Positions 27,101-31,556 of a stretch of DNA of 64,000 nucleotides are shown piece after piece. The DNA comes from Dipteris shenzhenensis (lineage: Eukaryota > Polypodiophyta > Polypodiopsida > Gleicheniales). The stretch lies in the NCBI GenBank assembly GCA_047967505.1, contig CM106541.1. One strand, written 5' to 3'. Every line of letters begins with the position of its first letter. Within the stretch, counting starts at the first letter, position 1. Below the pieces are notes generated by a model. The model had not been told where the DNA came from and did not search any database. It was given only the letters and a program-made list of their open reading frames with translations. A program made the position numbers and the translations under genes.

Positions 27101-30100
27101 ACTAACAAAACTTAGGAGAAGCACATTGGAGACACTTGATCAGGTGATTTCATCTTACAAACGTTATGACAGTACTTTGGCACACAAAGAGACAAGACCT
27201 TCAACGACTGTTAACAGTGGAAAGCCTAAGGAAATAAAACATCCATAAGGAAAGCCAAGTAATAACACCAAGTCTGAAAAGGCTATTTCCGCAAAACAGA
27301 CTTCCGGGCCTCTTGCACGGAAGCCTCACATCAATTCTCTAGGACAGCCTCATGCTTGGGGAAAAGGACTTTGCTTCAGATGCAACAAACCTGGTCACTT
27401 GTTGAATGCGTGCTGTTTAAACCATGGTAACAGCAAAGCTGTTGTCCACTCGGTAGAGTCAGTGTGACTCCAGATAATCCGCTTCACATTGCTAGTCTTG
27501 ATGTCTCTTTTTTTAATATTAGTTGTGAGCATTGCCATCTCAAATGTCAATGCGTTTGGACCCCATGATTTGATCTGCATGGTGGATCAAATCAATGGTG
27601 CATCCAATTCAGTTCTATTAGTACTAATAATTTTAGTGATGCTTCATTCGTGCAGAGGCGAGGCATCCCTGTGGTTCCCAATAGCCACTACTACGTTGTC
27701 AATCTCGCACATGGTGCTTCAAAGTACAGAGAAGAGATGGTTCTGAGAATTCGCGCGGAGATCCAGAACTGCTCCGAGAGCTGTCCTTCCATGTTATGAG
27801 ATACGATAGGATATATATTTGTTTGGGATGAAGTGGTTCTTTAGTAAGAGCCCTTTGTAAATATTGACTATTGGATCATGTAATTCACATGGAAAGCTTT
27901 GGCTCTCCATGTATTTGAACTCGAGTGCTTTTAAATGAGGAATATTTTTGTTAACATTTCACCTAGAAACGTTTTCATCAGGTCGAAACCTAACAAAACA
28001 CGTTTTTTGGTGACATTGTGAGGTACCCTTCATACAACCAGGGTAGCCTTAGGATTGAGACAACTAAGACACCTTATGCCTAGGCAGCTGGATACTTCCA
28101 TAAGCACAAACTTAGTGCAACCTCTTCTCCTAAACTTTGGAACCTCACTGAGGTAGGGCAACATCTGATGTCGGTTTGCATGGCACGCCGACATATGGAC
28201 CTAGCTAGCCTAATTAAGCACACAAGCTTACCCTAACATCGCCCTCATAAGATTGAGGTGGAAAGCAGACCAGTAACGAAAGAAGACTGGTGCTACTCGG
28301 GGAAACCAACACAAAGACATCATCAGACAATGTAGTTGTGTGATGAGATTTCATGTACACATGACTAATTAAGATTAACTCACATGAAAAGAAACAAGAT
28401 TGAACCAGGTTCTATTGGCCTGCCCTATACTTTTTCTCTCAGGTACGGAGCACTAGTGGGGGTTTTGTTGCCGGAAATGTCTCACATGCATGCACAAGCG
28501 AGAGGCGGATCGGGCGACTTGTGGAGCGGTGCATGTCAGAGTTATCCCGCAAAAGGAAACTAACAAAATAAAGCCCCCAAAAACATTTTTTCTTTGGTTG
28601 GATTCCTTCACTAAGACCTGCAAACGGCAGGCCAAAAATGCCACATAAGATGTTGATACCACCTTTGACGGTCAGCATGGTAGCACAACACTGATAACAG
28701 TATTGCTCTTTGAATCTGACCTATCAACTAAAGTTTTGCACCTTTGATCATGTGGGGAATAAGACCATATGGATACTAAACCCCATCAATCCCAGTCAAG
28801 AGGCTTACAAAAGCTCACCAGTAAGGCACCGATGGAAGTTACCCGTAATAAATCCTATTTGTGGGACTCCTCGTGTAGCCTTGTCTCAAACCAAGGTGAA
28901 AGATCAACGATCAGCTCACCCAATATGTGAGATATCCCAACCTTTTGGTCAAAGAACAATCAAAATCACTATTTTCAAGGAACAATAACAAGTGACACAA
29001 TACAACAGAAATGGCTTTAGAAAAGAGACGTGGAAAACAAATACAAAATTCACAGTACAGCAGCTACAATTTCACATAGACTCAGATATTCTATGCACCA
29101 ACTTAGATATGCACAAAAAGCCTTTTCAAGAGTCTGCATGGTCAAGCCAAATGGCCGACCCTGCAAAGAGATTCATGATGAAAGAGACCAAGCAGATTTT
29201 TGAATAAACAATGCAGATGGAAGCATATAAAAGAAGTATAAAAGAAGTATAAACAATGCAGATGGAAGCATATAAAAGAAGTATAAAAGGCCACTGCCTC
29301 TAATGGGATGAATTTGACAATCAGACCTGAAAACATCATCAATAACTCTAGCTACTGCCTCACGGCTCTCTGCATGTCTATTTGATAGATTTTCGGGTTT
29401 CAAACCTGCAAGAGGGCCAGGGTTCAGCATAAGTACGAAACCAGCCTATGAAGGACAAGTAGGACGGACAGCACAAAATTTCAAAAGCAGTGCAGTTCTT
29501 AATACAGCAAAAGTAAATGTCAGGACCATGGTCCTCTATGAAATATTTCCTCTTGCTAACAAACAGAGTTGAACATTTAAAAAGAGCACAGCATTCCTGT
29601 ACATTTGATAAACAAGAGCGTGCAACATGCAAAAACTGCAAAGCAATGTGTCTATGGAAGGCGTTAACACTAACCAAGCTAGGAGATTAGGAGATTAATC
29701 TAAATGTTATTCCAAAGCGTCAAGAGGATGGGCAGAACTTCCTCCTAGGGACTCTGATTGAAAGCAACACATACCTTTAGGACCATGATGTCTACGTTCC
29801 GGAGCCAAAACAAGTGCCATTATTTTTTCCAAAAGAACCTGCTTCACAACAGTAGCAATACATGGATAAGACAGAACTGGTCGATTCCATTTCACATGTA
29901 TCAGGCACACAGAAATGGGCAACTCCACTGGTTTGTGCCAGAAAACTCCATTTCCACACACGCTGTTAAAAGAACAGCTGTTGGACTTGCTTCCAACCAG
30001 AAAGTTCAAAATCGTGGAGCTTTTGCACTTGCAAACAAAATAAGACAGCAAGTAACTGAGCCAACCCAAAACCAAACGACCAGCCCAATGATCTCAAAAA

Positions 30101-30731
30101 GTACCTGCTTTTTGCCTTGTTTCGTTGCCCCAACCCGAGAAAGAACGTCCTTCAACTCGTTGATACGAAAAGTTTCCAGCTGTTGCTGCACAATTTGAAT
30201 TAAAAATTCAATTCTACAAGCCGTAATGGTTTGCTACTCTCCAAAGAACAGCAGAGAGCACCTCCATATCGTCCATAATAATTTGTTTCTCATTGTTTGC
30301 CCACGTGCTTGATGGGAAAAAGGAATTTGGAAAACAAAGAGCAGTACTCCAATCAAGCTGCTTTCATAAGGCTCAGACTGGCACACGCTAAACTGTAAAG
30401 CGGGCACTCTGCAAAGGGCGTTTCATTTTCTCTTTTGCATGCGATTTCCAACCTTAACCTAACTACTCCCCCTTGATAGAGTTCGTTGTACAAATGATTC
30501 AAAATCTACACACAAAGGGTGACAACAAACGGCTGAATCCAGGTGGACCGCATTTTAGACTAGACTTACCTTGCGATCTAATAGAGAGACGTATCAAAAG
30601 AAGTTGTTTTGATCCTCGTGGAGACAATGGTAGGGGAGAGGGGCGCAGCCGAGTAGGGCGAGGGGACGCACCTTGCAGCGGAGAGCCAATTCATCCATGT
30701 TCTGGATGCCAGATTGCCCTGCAGGATCCAT
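1..30731 (-). CDS. SIZ1: SIZ1-type SUMO E3 ligase gene (spliced, C-terminus off the left edge)
   Basis: Plant PIAS/SIZ1 E3 ligase, which transfers SUMO from the E2 enzyme to nuclear target proteins. Exons, 5' to 3' on the minus strand: 30672-30731, 30105-30185, 29775-29838, 29327-29405, 25739-25898, 25185-25312, (one exon not found), 3153-3246, 2861-2936, 2699-2772, 2457-2564, 2200-2361, 1937-2041, 1279-1359 and 1-1142 (open at the edge). All have GT donors and AG acceptors, and phases agree at every junction between consecutive placed exons. The domain order SAP, PHD, PINIT, SP-RING, SIM-containing tail matches the plant family. The missing exon should begin with one base completing a Pro codon, encode the conserved Phe-Trp start of PINIT (about 25 residues) and end in phase 2. 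It was not recognised anywhere between 3247 and 25184. The gene may be intact with a diverged exon, or damaged by the retroelements filling that ~22 kb intron. Confidence 0.93.
1279..2361 (-). CDS. SIZ1: SIZ1 exons of the SP-RING (MIZ) domain
   Basis: 2200-2361 encodes the [11 protein letters not shown] helix, an acidic stretch ([12 protein letters not shown]) and VNLRCP. 1937-2041 encodes [12 protein letters not shown], then [20 protein letters not shown]. 1279-1359 encodes [20 protein letters not shown]. Together they hold the SP-RING ligands: the C-x-H of PCVHMGC, its downstream Cys, and the C-P-I-C pair. This domain docks the SUMO-charged E2 and is the catalytic core of the E3. All zinc-binding residues are present, so this part of the gene looks to be under selection. 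Confidence 0.95.
2457..3246 (-). CDS. SIZ1: SIZ1 exons of the PINIT domain
   Basis: Four exons lie within 800 bases. 3153-3246 encodes [20 protein letters not shown]. 2861-2936 encodes [20 protein letters not shown]. 2699-2772 encodes [19 protein letters not shown]. 2457-2564 encodes a Cys-Thr-Lys-Glu-Gly start, then [20 protein letters not shown]. This is the PINIT domain, which binds SUMO and selects substrates in PIAS/Siz proteins. The canonical plant N-R-P-G-x-Q-L-L-G motif is intact. Every boundary is GT-AG with phases 0, 1, 0 and 0. Only the first part of PINIT, expected in the exon just upstream, is missing. Confidence 0.93.
3840..3925 (+). pseudogene. Ty1/copia integrase-region remnant
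   Basis: A short stretch reads [11 protein letters not shown], the conserved segment after the copia integrase core that is usually seen as VFGCVAYAHVP. Flanking codons are degenerate. It is too short to place in a subfamily. Confidence 0.5.
3936..4265. repeat. Local tandem and direct duplications
   Basis: A segment of about 75 bases containing CTATTTATC and GATACAATGAACAATGA occurs at 3936-4010 and again at 4035-4110. A second segment (GAGTAGAGAAAGATCACC and the following GATGTGATTTTGCAAAAC) is repeated at 4119-4164 and 4178-4223, with a third partial copy near 4235-4265. These are stepwise tandem duplications inside copia-derived sequence in the SIZ1 intron. Confidence 0.8.
4230..4957 (+). 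pseudogene. Ty1/copia reverse transcriptase remnant
   Basis: The N-terminal part of a copia RT is recognisable: [20 protein letters not shown] followed by DG, then after a frameshift [14 protein letters not shown] and YQIDVNSSF. These match the copia consensus order ([14 protein letters not shown], then DYEETFSPVAK, then DVKNAFL). Stops, a frameshift and substitution of the catalytic-region residues show it is dead. The rest of the RT and the RNase H are absent. Confidence 0.75.
4958..5911. other. Intronic sequence without recognisable genes
   Basis: AT-rich intron sequence of SIZ1 with no convincing coding signal on either strand. The last 22 bases lead into the (CT)n tract at 5912-5932. 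I tested the minus strand here for the missing SIZ1 exon and found no Phe-Trp codon pair with a suitable acceptor. Confidence 0.5.
5933..8590 (+). mobile_element. CT-tailed LINE copy 1: endonuclease plus C-terminal domain, RT deleted
   Basis: The copy starts directly after a (CT)n tract. It opens with an ORF1-like tail ([17 protein letters not shown]), then an APE-type endonuclease: AVWNCNG, the catalytic-Glu segment [21 protein letters not shown] and GDFNTRT (at 6563), continuing through frameshifts to AHSYLTF near 6910. The reverse transcriptase is missing. At about 7190 the frame resumes in the C-terminal domain ([10 protein letters not shown]), then [20 protein letters not shown] and a CCHC-like segment ending [19 protein letters not shown]. 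The tail carries two PIP-box-like motifs, QSTITEFF (7869-7892) and QRSITGFL (8115-8138). The 3' end (8217-8590) is duplicated in tandem and enters (CT)n at 8611. Confidence 0.85.
8217..8590 (+). repeat. Tandem duplication of the LINE 3' terminus (~187 bp x 2)
   Basis: 8217-8403 and 8404-8590 are near-identical. Each begins GATGATGCCA and includes the AGACCCATCGGTCT hairpin and the TTTAATAAT end. Only the second copy leads, after a few bases, into the long (CT)n. The duplicated unit is exactly the 3' UTR module, which suggests template jumping during reverse transcription rather than replication slippage. Confidence 0.85.
8645..11782 (+). mobile_element. CT-tailed LINE copy 2 (5'-truncated, interrupted by a 559-bp tandem array)
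   Basis: The copy begins at the base after (CT)n 8611-8644, inside the C-terminal domain ([13 protein letters not shown], then [13 protein letters not shown] and LLQLHTSR). Two PIP-box-like motifs follow: QTHVTDFY (9130-9153) and QTQIRELF (9436-9459). An in-frame TGA at 9124 and frameshifts show decay. At 9533 the ORF is split by a tandem array. It resumes at 11595 after the same nine bases GGCTCTGAG. The 3' UTR then has CAAGGGCCTTAG, GTCTCATAGACC, CGAGGTCTCCCGAAGAC, ATTAATA and (CT)n from 11784. This copy belongs to a second subfamily, distinct from copy 1 in tail and 3' UTR. Confidence 0.85.
9537..11590. repeat. 559-bp tandem array, about 3.7 units, promoter-like
   Basis: The marker ACCTAGATGAATCCAGGAAC starts at 9542, 10101, 10660 and 11219, giving an exact 559-base period. 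Units are nearly identical. The fourth is partial and lacks eight to ten bases after CAGCGCCC. Each unit contains a palindromic TGACGTC(A) site (ACATCA in unit 2) and, about 45 bases on, GTATAAAAGTATGCTCTCAC, a TATA-box-like motif. No unit has a long ORF. GGCTCTGAG directly precedes the array (9525-9533) and directly follows it (11595-11603), as expected of a target-site duplication. Single diverged units occur at 16783-17150 and 25940-26190, so this is a dispersed repeat, perhaps LTR- or promoter-like. Its family is unknown. Confidence 0.9.
11836..12576 (+). mobile_element. LINE fragment of a third lineage with the same (CT)n tail
   Basis: It starts after a (CT)n(CA)n tract. The only coherent coding is a LINE C-terminal knuckle region: [17 protein letters not shown], then [14 protein letters not shown] and [15 protein letters not shown], similar in layout to copy 1 (CxxC, then E-H, then LLQC, then YxxIRxRY) but from a different element. 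The 3' end contains two copies of GGGTCTCGAGGAATTTAATAC (about 12493 and 12547). It then enters (CT)n at 12579. Confidence 0.65.
12618..12991 (+). mobile_element. CT-tailed LINE 3' fragment (subfamily 1)
   Basis: Coding resumes right after (CT)n with [28 protein letters not shown] and [15 protein letters not shown], the spacer between the two PIP motifs in other copies, then stops at GGC-stop. A (GAT)n-like run encoding Asp/Asn follows. The 3' end has AGACCCATAGGTCTTCCGAAGAC and TTTAATAAA, then (CT)n at 12992-13035. It is a 5'-truncated copy inserted at, or primed from, the preceding (CT)n. Confidence 0.8.
13036..14768 (+). mobile_element. CT-tailed LINE copy with RT thumb/C-terminal domain, zinc knuckle and double PIP motif
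   Basis: This is the best-preserved C-terminal copy. 13069-13731 encodes [37 protein letters not shown] and [18 protein letters not shown], the region after the RT palm seen in LINEs (LFDSLVxP…YG/WG). 13830-14150 encodes [20 protein letters not shown] and the knuckle [20 protein letters not shown] with [10 protein letters not shown]. After frameshifts, 14245-14562 encodes the tail with QSRITEFF (14269-14292) and QRPITDYA (14521-14544), separated by a basic Arg/Asp-rich spacer. The 5' end directly follows (CT)n plus TTCCGAAGAC. A 120-bp in-frame duplication lies at 13048-13287. The 3' end AGACCCATCGGTCTTCCGAAGAC, TCTAATAAA enters (CT)n at 14765. Confidence 0.88.
13048..13287 (+). repeat. 120-bp in-frame tandem duplication in LINE coding sequence
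   Basis: ATCGTATCCTCATACACTTA recurs at 13048 and 13168. The unit is exactly 40 codons and spans SYTYLGVIF to the GYASLxRLER end. The two units differ at several bases, so the duplication is not recent. Confidence 0.85.
14796..15040 (+). mobile_element. Probable LINE 3' fragment with a diverged hairpin end
   Basis: It starts immediately after (CT)n. A short frame reads [20 protein letters not shown], possibly the end of an RNase H-like or LINE C-terminal region, then stops. The 3' end reads CCCATAGGCCGATTTTTGGT, CTTCAGAGGACGATAATATA, followed by (CTT)n and (CT)n to 15078. The end module is recognisably related to the others (AGGCC-loop-GGTCT pairing), but the body cannot be assigned with certainty. 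Confidence 0.5.
15079..15105 (+). mobile_element. 27-bp relic of a LINE 3' end between two pyrimidine tracts
   Basis: GTGAGGCCTCCCGCGGACGT plus TAATAC is the subfamily-2 3' terminus and nothing more. It is bounded by (CT)n on the left and (CTTT)n on the right. It looks like an extremely 5'-truncated insertion. Confidence 0.7.
15115..16317 (+). mobile_element. LINE ORF1 copy joined directly to a CT-tail 3' end (no ORF2)
   Basis: ORF1-type protein, probably an RNA-binding chaperone of the LINE RNP. Coding is visible from about 15440. A heptad-rich segment ([20 protein letters not shown]) predicts a coiled coil; an in-frame TAG follows. Then come [20 protein letters not shown] and [13 protein letters not shown], resembling the RRM-like core of L1 ORF1p. 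After one frameshift come [20 protein letters not shown] and [20 protein letters not shown], a typical ORF1 C-terminal domain. The ORF stops at 16135. Only ~180 bases later is the 3' end (CATAGTCCCGTGAGAGCTTC, GACGTTAAT) and (CT)n, so ORF2 is absent. The sequence before the ORF contains GTCGCCAGCA-type repeats. Confidence 0.75.
16365..16735 (+). mobile_element. CT-tailed LINE 3' fragment (subfamily 2) with PIP motif
   Basis: Begins at the end of (CT)n 16318-16364. The short coding remnant contains [20 protein letters not shown] (QTQIRNIF at 16425-16448), matching the second PIP motif of copy 2. The 3' UTR has CAGCAAGGGCCTTAGCGAGC, then CATAGGCCAGCGAGGCCTCC, CGCGGACGTTAAT, and ends in (CT)n 16736-16782. 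Confidence 0.82.
16783..17150 (+). repeat. Diverged single unit of the 559-bp repeat
   Basis: It starts at the end of the preceding (CT)n. It aligns along its length with the array units: CCCAGACTCATCGTCTGAAA, then ACTCAATCACTCAAAGCAAG, GTATAAGCATATGCTCTCAC, ACTTGAGCATCCGTTTATAC, and CTGATAGG near 17130. It is substituted and shortened, so it is older than the array units. Confidence 0.75.
17151..17889. other. Unassigned, probably LTR-retroelement derived
   Basis: No coherent gene. The segment TCCCTCCATTGCATTCCACT at about 17430 recurs near 18330, on the other side of the copia RNase H remnant, so these may be parts of the LTRs or UTRs of that element. Short Ser/Gln-rich frames here are low in complexity. 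Confidence 0.4.
17890..18250 (+). pseudogene. Ty1/copia RNase H remnant
   Basis: Frames contain [20 protein letters not shown], then after frameshifts [40 protein letters not shown] and KFEAFQHAL. These are the end of the copia RNase H (AEYRA, [23 protein letters not shown]). Frameshifts and stops show it is dead. The RT upstream is absent. Confidence 0.8.
18251..20062. other. Intronic sequence, no confident gene
   Basis: AT-rich sequence with poly(G) near 19361. No ORF shows recognisable domains. The minus strand was checked for the missing SIZ1 exon without success. Confidence 0.4.
20095..20716 (-). mobile_element. CT-tailed LINE 3' fragment, minus strand (subfamily 1)
   Basis: Read on the minus strand, it begins right after the (CT)n at 20717-20759 with [20 protein letters not shown], then [12 protein letters not shown] (PIP motif QSCITELY, 20564-20587). 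It continues with [20 protein letters not shown] and GDIPS. The 3' end reads AGACCCATTGGTCTTGTGAA, GGCTTTAATAAA and then (CT)n (GA on the plus strand, 20063-20094). A stop interrupts the first part. Confidence 0.85.
20760..21457 (-). mobile_element. CT-tailed LINE 3' fragment, minus strand (subfamily 1)
   Basis: It starts after the pyrimidine tract at 21458-21483. Frames give [32 protein letters not shown] and [15 protein letters not shown] (QSRIMEFF, 21279-21302). A second, degenerate PIP-like stretch [13 protein letters not shown] lies about 70 codons later. The 3' end reads AGACCCATCGGTCTTCCATA, GACTATAATAAA, then (CTTT)n(CT)n. There are many frameshifts. Confidence 0.82.
21484..21790 (-). 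mobile_element. CT-tailed LINE 3' fragment, minus strand (subfamily 2)
   Basis: A coding remnant on the minus strand reads [20 protein letters not shown], then [12 protein letters not shown] and stop. It contains the second PIP motif QTQIRDIF (21699-21722), and its GALAL end matches copy 2 at 9520. The 3' UTR contains AGTACTCAGTAAGGGCCTTT, and AGACGTGCGAGGGCTCTCGA near the end, then AATAATAC and a (CCCT)n tract. Confidence 0.8.
21791..23111 (+). other. Probable Ty3/gypsy LTR/leader region
   Basis: Contains CTATATAAGTCCCC at about 21850, a TATA-like motif, then pyrimidine-rich sequence. At 22732-22808 a 36-38 base unit (GCGCCATCTTTAGGGTATGT…) is repeated in tandem. Because a gypsy RT fragment follows in the same orientation, this is most likely LTR, leader or gag debris. 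No primer-binding site was recognised. Confidence 0.4.
23112..23480 (+). pseudogene. Ty3/gypsy reverse transcriptase N-terminal remnant
   Basis: The frame reads [57 protein letters not shown] and [13 protein letters not shown]. This is the start of the gypsy RT (LLxEFxDVF, LPPxRxxDHxI, LLxKGFIxxSxSPFASP). The frame breaks before the LVxKKDG motif, and the palm, with its catalytic aspartates, is missing. Confidence 0.8.
23481..25184. other. Intronic sequence, no confident gene
   Basis: Contains CA-rich sequence (23600-23830) and a (CT)n tract at 24138-24170 that has no LINE 3' module in front of it. Otherwise no recognisable domain was seen. This is the part of the large SIZ1 intron next to the PHD exon. 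Confidence 0.4.
25185..25898 (-). CDS. SIZ1: SIZ1 exons 5-6: PHD finger
   Basis: Exon 5 (25739-25898, 53 full codons plus one base) ends with [15 protein letters not shown]. Exon 6 (25185-25312) continues [14 protein letters not shown], then FYCELCR and QHGDP. Together they give the Cys4-His-Cys3 ligand set of a PHD finger, which in plant SIZ1 reads histone H3 tails and helps SUMOylation of some targets. The exon junction falls between the Gln and Cys codons (phase 0). Exon 6 ends in phase 2, so the next exon must supply one base and then the conserved Phe-Trp of the PINIT start, which was not found. Confidence 0.93.
25940..26190 (+). repeat. Diverged partial unit of the 559-bp repeat in a SIZ1 intron
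   Basis: ATCTAGATGAATCGAGGAAC, CCAAACTCATCCTCTAAAAA and later CTACGTCATCAGCGTCCAAA, CTCTCACACATATAAATCCA align with the array units. The TATA region is altered (CTATATGAACATATACTC). It lies about 40 bases upstream, on the minus strand, of SIZ1 exon 5. Confidence 0.75.
26590..27480 (+). pseudogene. LTR-retrotransposon gag remnant with CCHC zinc knuckle
   Basis: Broken frames include [20 protein letters not shown], similar to the capsid Trp-Trp segment of retrotransposon gag. About 430 bases later, at 27368-27415, is [14 protein letters not shown], a perfect C-x2-C-x4-H-x4-C nucleic-acid-binding knuckle. Stops interrupt all frames. The element type (copia or gypsy) cannot be fixed from this piece. 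It sits in the SIZ1 intron between exons 4 and 5. Confidence 0.7.
27481..29326. other. SIZ1 intron 4, unassigned
   Basis: No convincing coding sequence. Around 29222-29285 a short unit (ATAAAAGAAGT and the adjoining AACAATGCAGATGGAAGCAT) is repeated in tandem. The rest looks like decayed retroelement or unique intron sequence. Confidence 0.4.
29327..30731 (-). CDS. SIZ1: SIZ1 exons 1-4: N-terminus and SAP domain
   Basis: Exon 1 (30672-30731) encodes 20 residues starting [20 protein letters not shown] and ends at donor GTGCGT. A second Met at residue 12 is a possible alternative start, since plant SIZ1 proteins often begin near this point. Exon 2 (30105-30185) encodes [16 protein letters not shown] and TKQGKKQ, the core of the SAP domain, a helix-loop-helix DNA-binding module used for chromatin or promoter association. 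Exon 3 (29775-29838) completes SAP with [10 protein letters not shown]. Exon 4 (29327-29405) carries [12 protein letters not shown], which corresponds to the conserved linker helix before the PHD finger. Intron phases are 0, 0, 1 and 2. Confidence 0.93.
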
Positions 30732-31004
30732 TACGGGAAGTCTACGCGCTCCCATTCACAAATCGATAGAGGGATCGCAGGGGGAACCTCCATGGCAAAG
30801 TGTCGGTGCTCCTGCAGTGCGGATGGGCAAGAAACTCACGGTACGGGAGATGGGTGTGAGATGGGAGAGATGAAGGGTGAAAGGAAGCAAGAATAGAAGC
30901 CAAATGCAGAGATATTAGAGAAGGACCTTGCTGTCTTTTTTTTTTTGCTCAATTGGAAGACACAAGAAAGAAGAAGGAGACACCGGAGAGAAAAAAATAT
31001 TTTT
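30732..31004 (-). promoter_or_regulatory. SIZ1 5' UTR / proximal promoter interval
   Basis: This is the ~270-base gap between the SIZ1 start codon and the nearest SINE-like repeat, and the likely site of transcription initiation. It contains homopolymer T/A runs near 30940 and 31000. I see no clear TATA box at a convincing distance, so the start site is not called. Confidence 0.35.
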
Positions 31005-31327
31005 TTTTCCCCCCCACACCCGGCCTTGCACCAGTGGGCAGGGTCCACTGGCATGGTTAACTCACACACACCACACACAGAAGGCCCGGCCTCCAAGGGC
31101 TTGTTTCCCCCATGGGGTGCGGTGGCAATGGGAGCAGATTCCGCCATCGATGGCCAATAGAATCCACAGAGGCTCTGCTGGTCTGTTTTGACCATCAGTG
31201 GCCAAACACCCAACAGTCATTGTCAAACTGCTGGGTGCACGCACCTGCATGGCGGGAAAATTGGCCCCAAGATTTGAACTCGTGTCTTGAGGATCGATAC
31301 CAAACCACTCAGCCAAAGCCTTGGAGG
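31005..31327 (-). mobile_element. tRNA-derived SINE-like repeat (second of a tandem pair)
   Basis: On the minus strand the 5' end carries TGGCTGAGTGG (31305-31315), a match to Pol III box A, and GAGTTCAAATC (31271-31281), close to box B, 23 bases apart. The body contains GCCAGTGGACCCTGCCCACT near the 3' end and finishes in a G-run and A-run near 31005. It cannot fold as a normal tRNA, so it is a SINE and not a tRNA gene. Confidence 0.55.
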
Positions 31328-31556
31328 CAAATAAATAAATAAAGACATTACAAGAGCCATGCTATGACCCTTAGGCCCACCCCCCACCCCACCCCGCTCA
31401 CCAACACTCTCACTCACCTGCCCCTTCATGGTCCTATCGAGGGGTATGTTGCCTTGGACTGATGGGCTAGTAGCCCAAGGCCCACGACTGGGGTCGAACT
31501 CACGCACATTCTCAACACAGGCACCTACTTTGACCACCAGGCCTTCACCCTTACCT
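31328..31556 (-). mobile_element. tRNA-derived SINE-like repeat (first of a tandem pair)
   Basis: On the minus strand, GGCCTGGTGGTCAAAGTAGG (31525-31544) is box-A-like. GAGTTCGACCC (31491-31501) is a strong box B, with the same 23-base gap as the neighbouring copy. The 3' end reads CTCTTGTAATGTCTTTATTT followed by ATTTATTT and abuts the next SINE at 31327. A box-B GTTCGA core and a T-rich 3' end are features of Au-type plant SINEs, but family membership needs alignment. Confidence 0.6.

Noticed and set aside
30836-31316. Minus-strand ORFs upstream of SIZ1 as extra N-terminal exons
   Set aside because: They lie within the SINE-like repeats and lack similarity to SIZ1; exon 1 already starts with a Met close to the conserved start.
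31240-31320. A tRNA gene on the minus strand
   Set aside because: Boxes A and B are present, but the gap is only 23 bases and no acceptor stem or anticodon arm folds. A SINE fits better.
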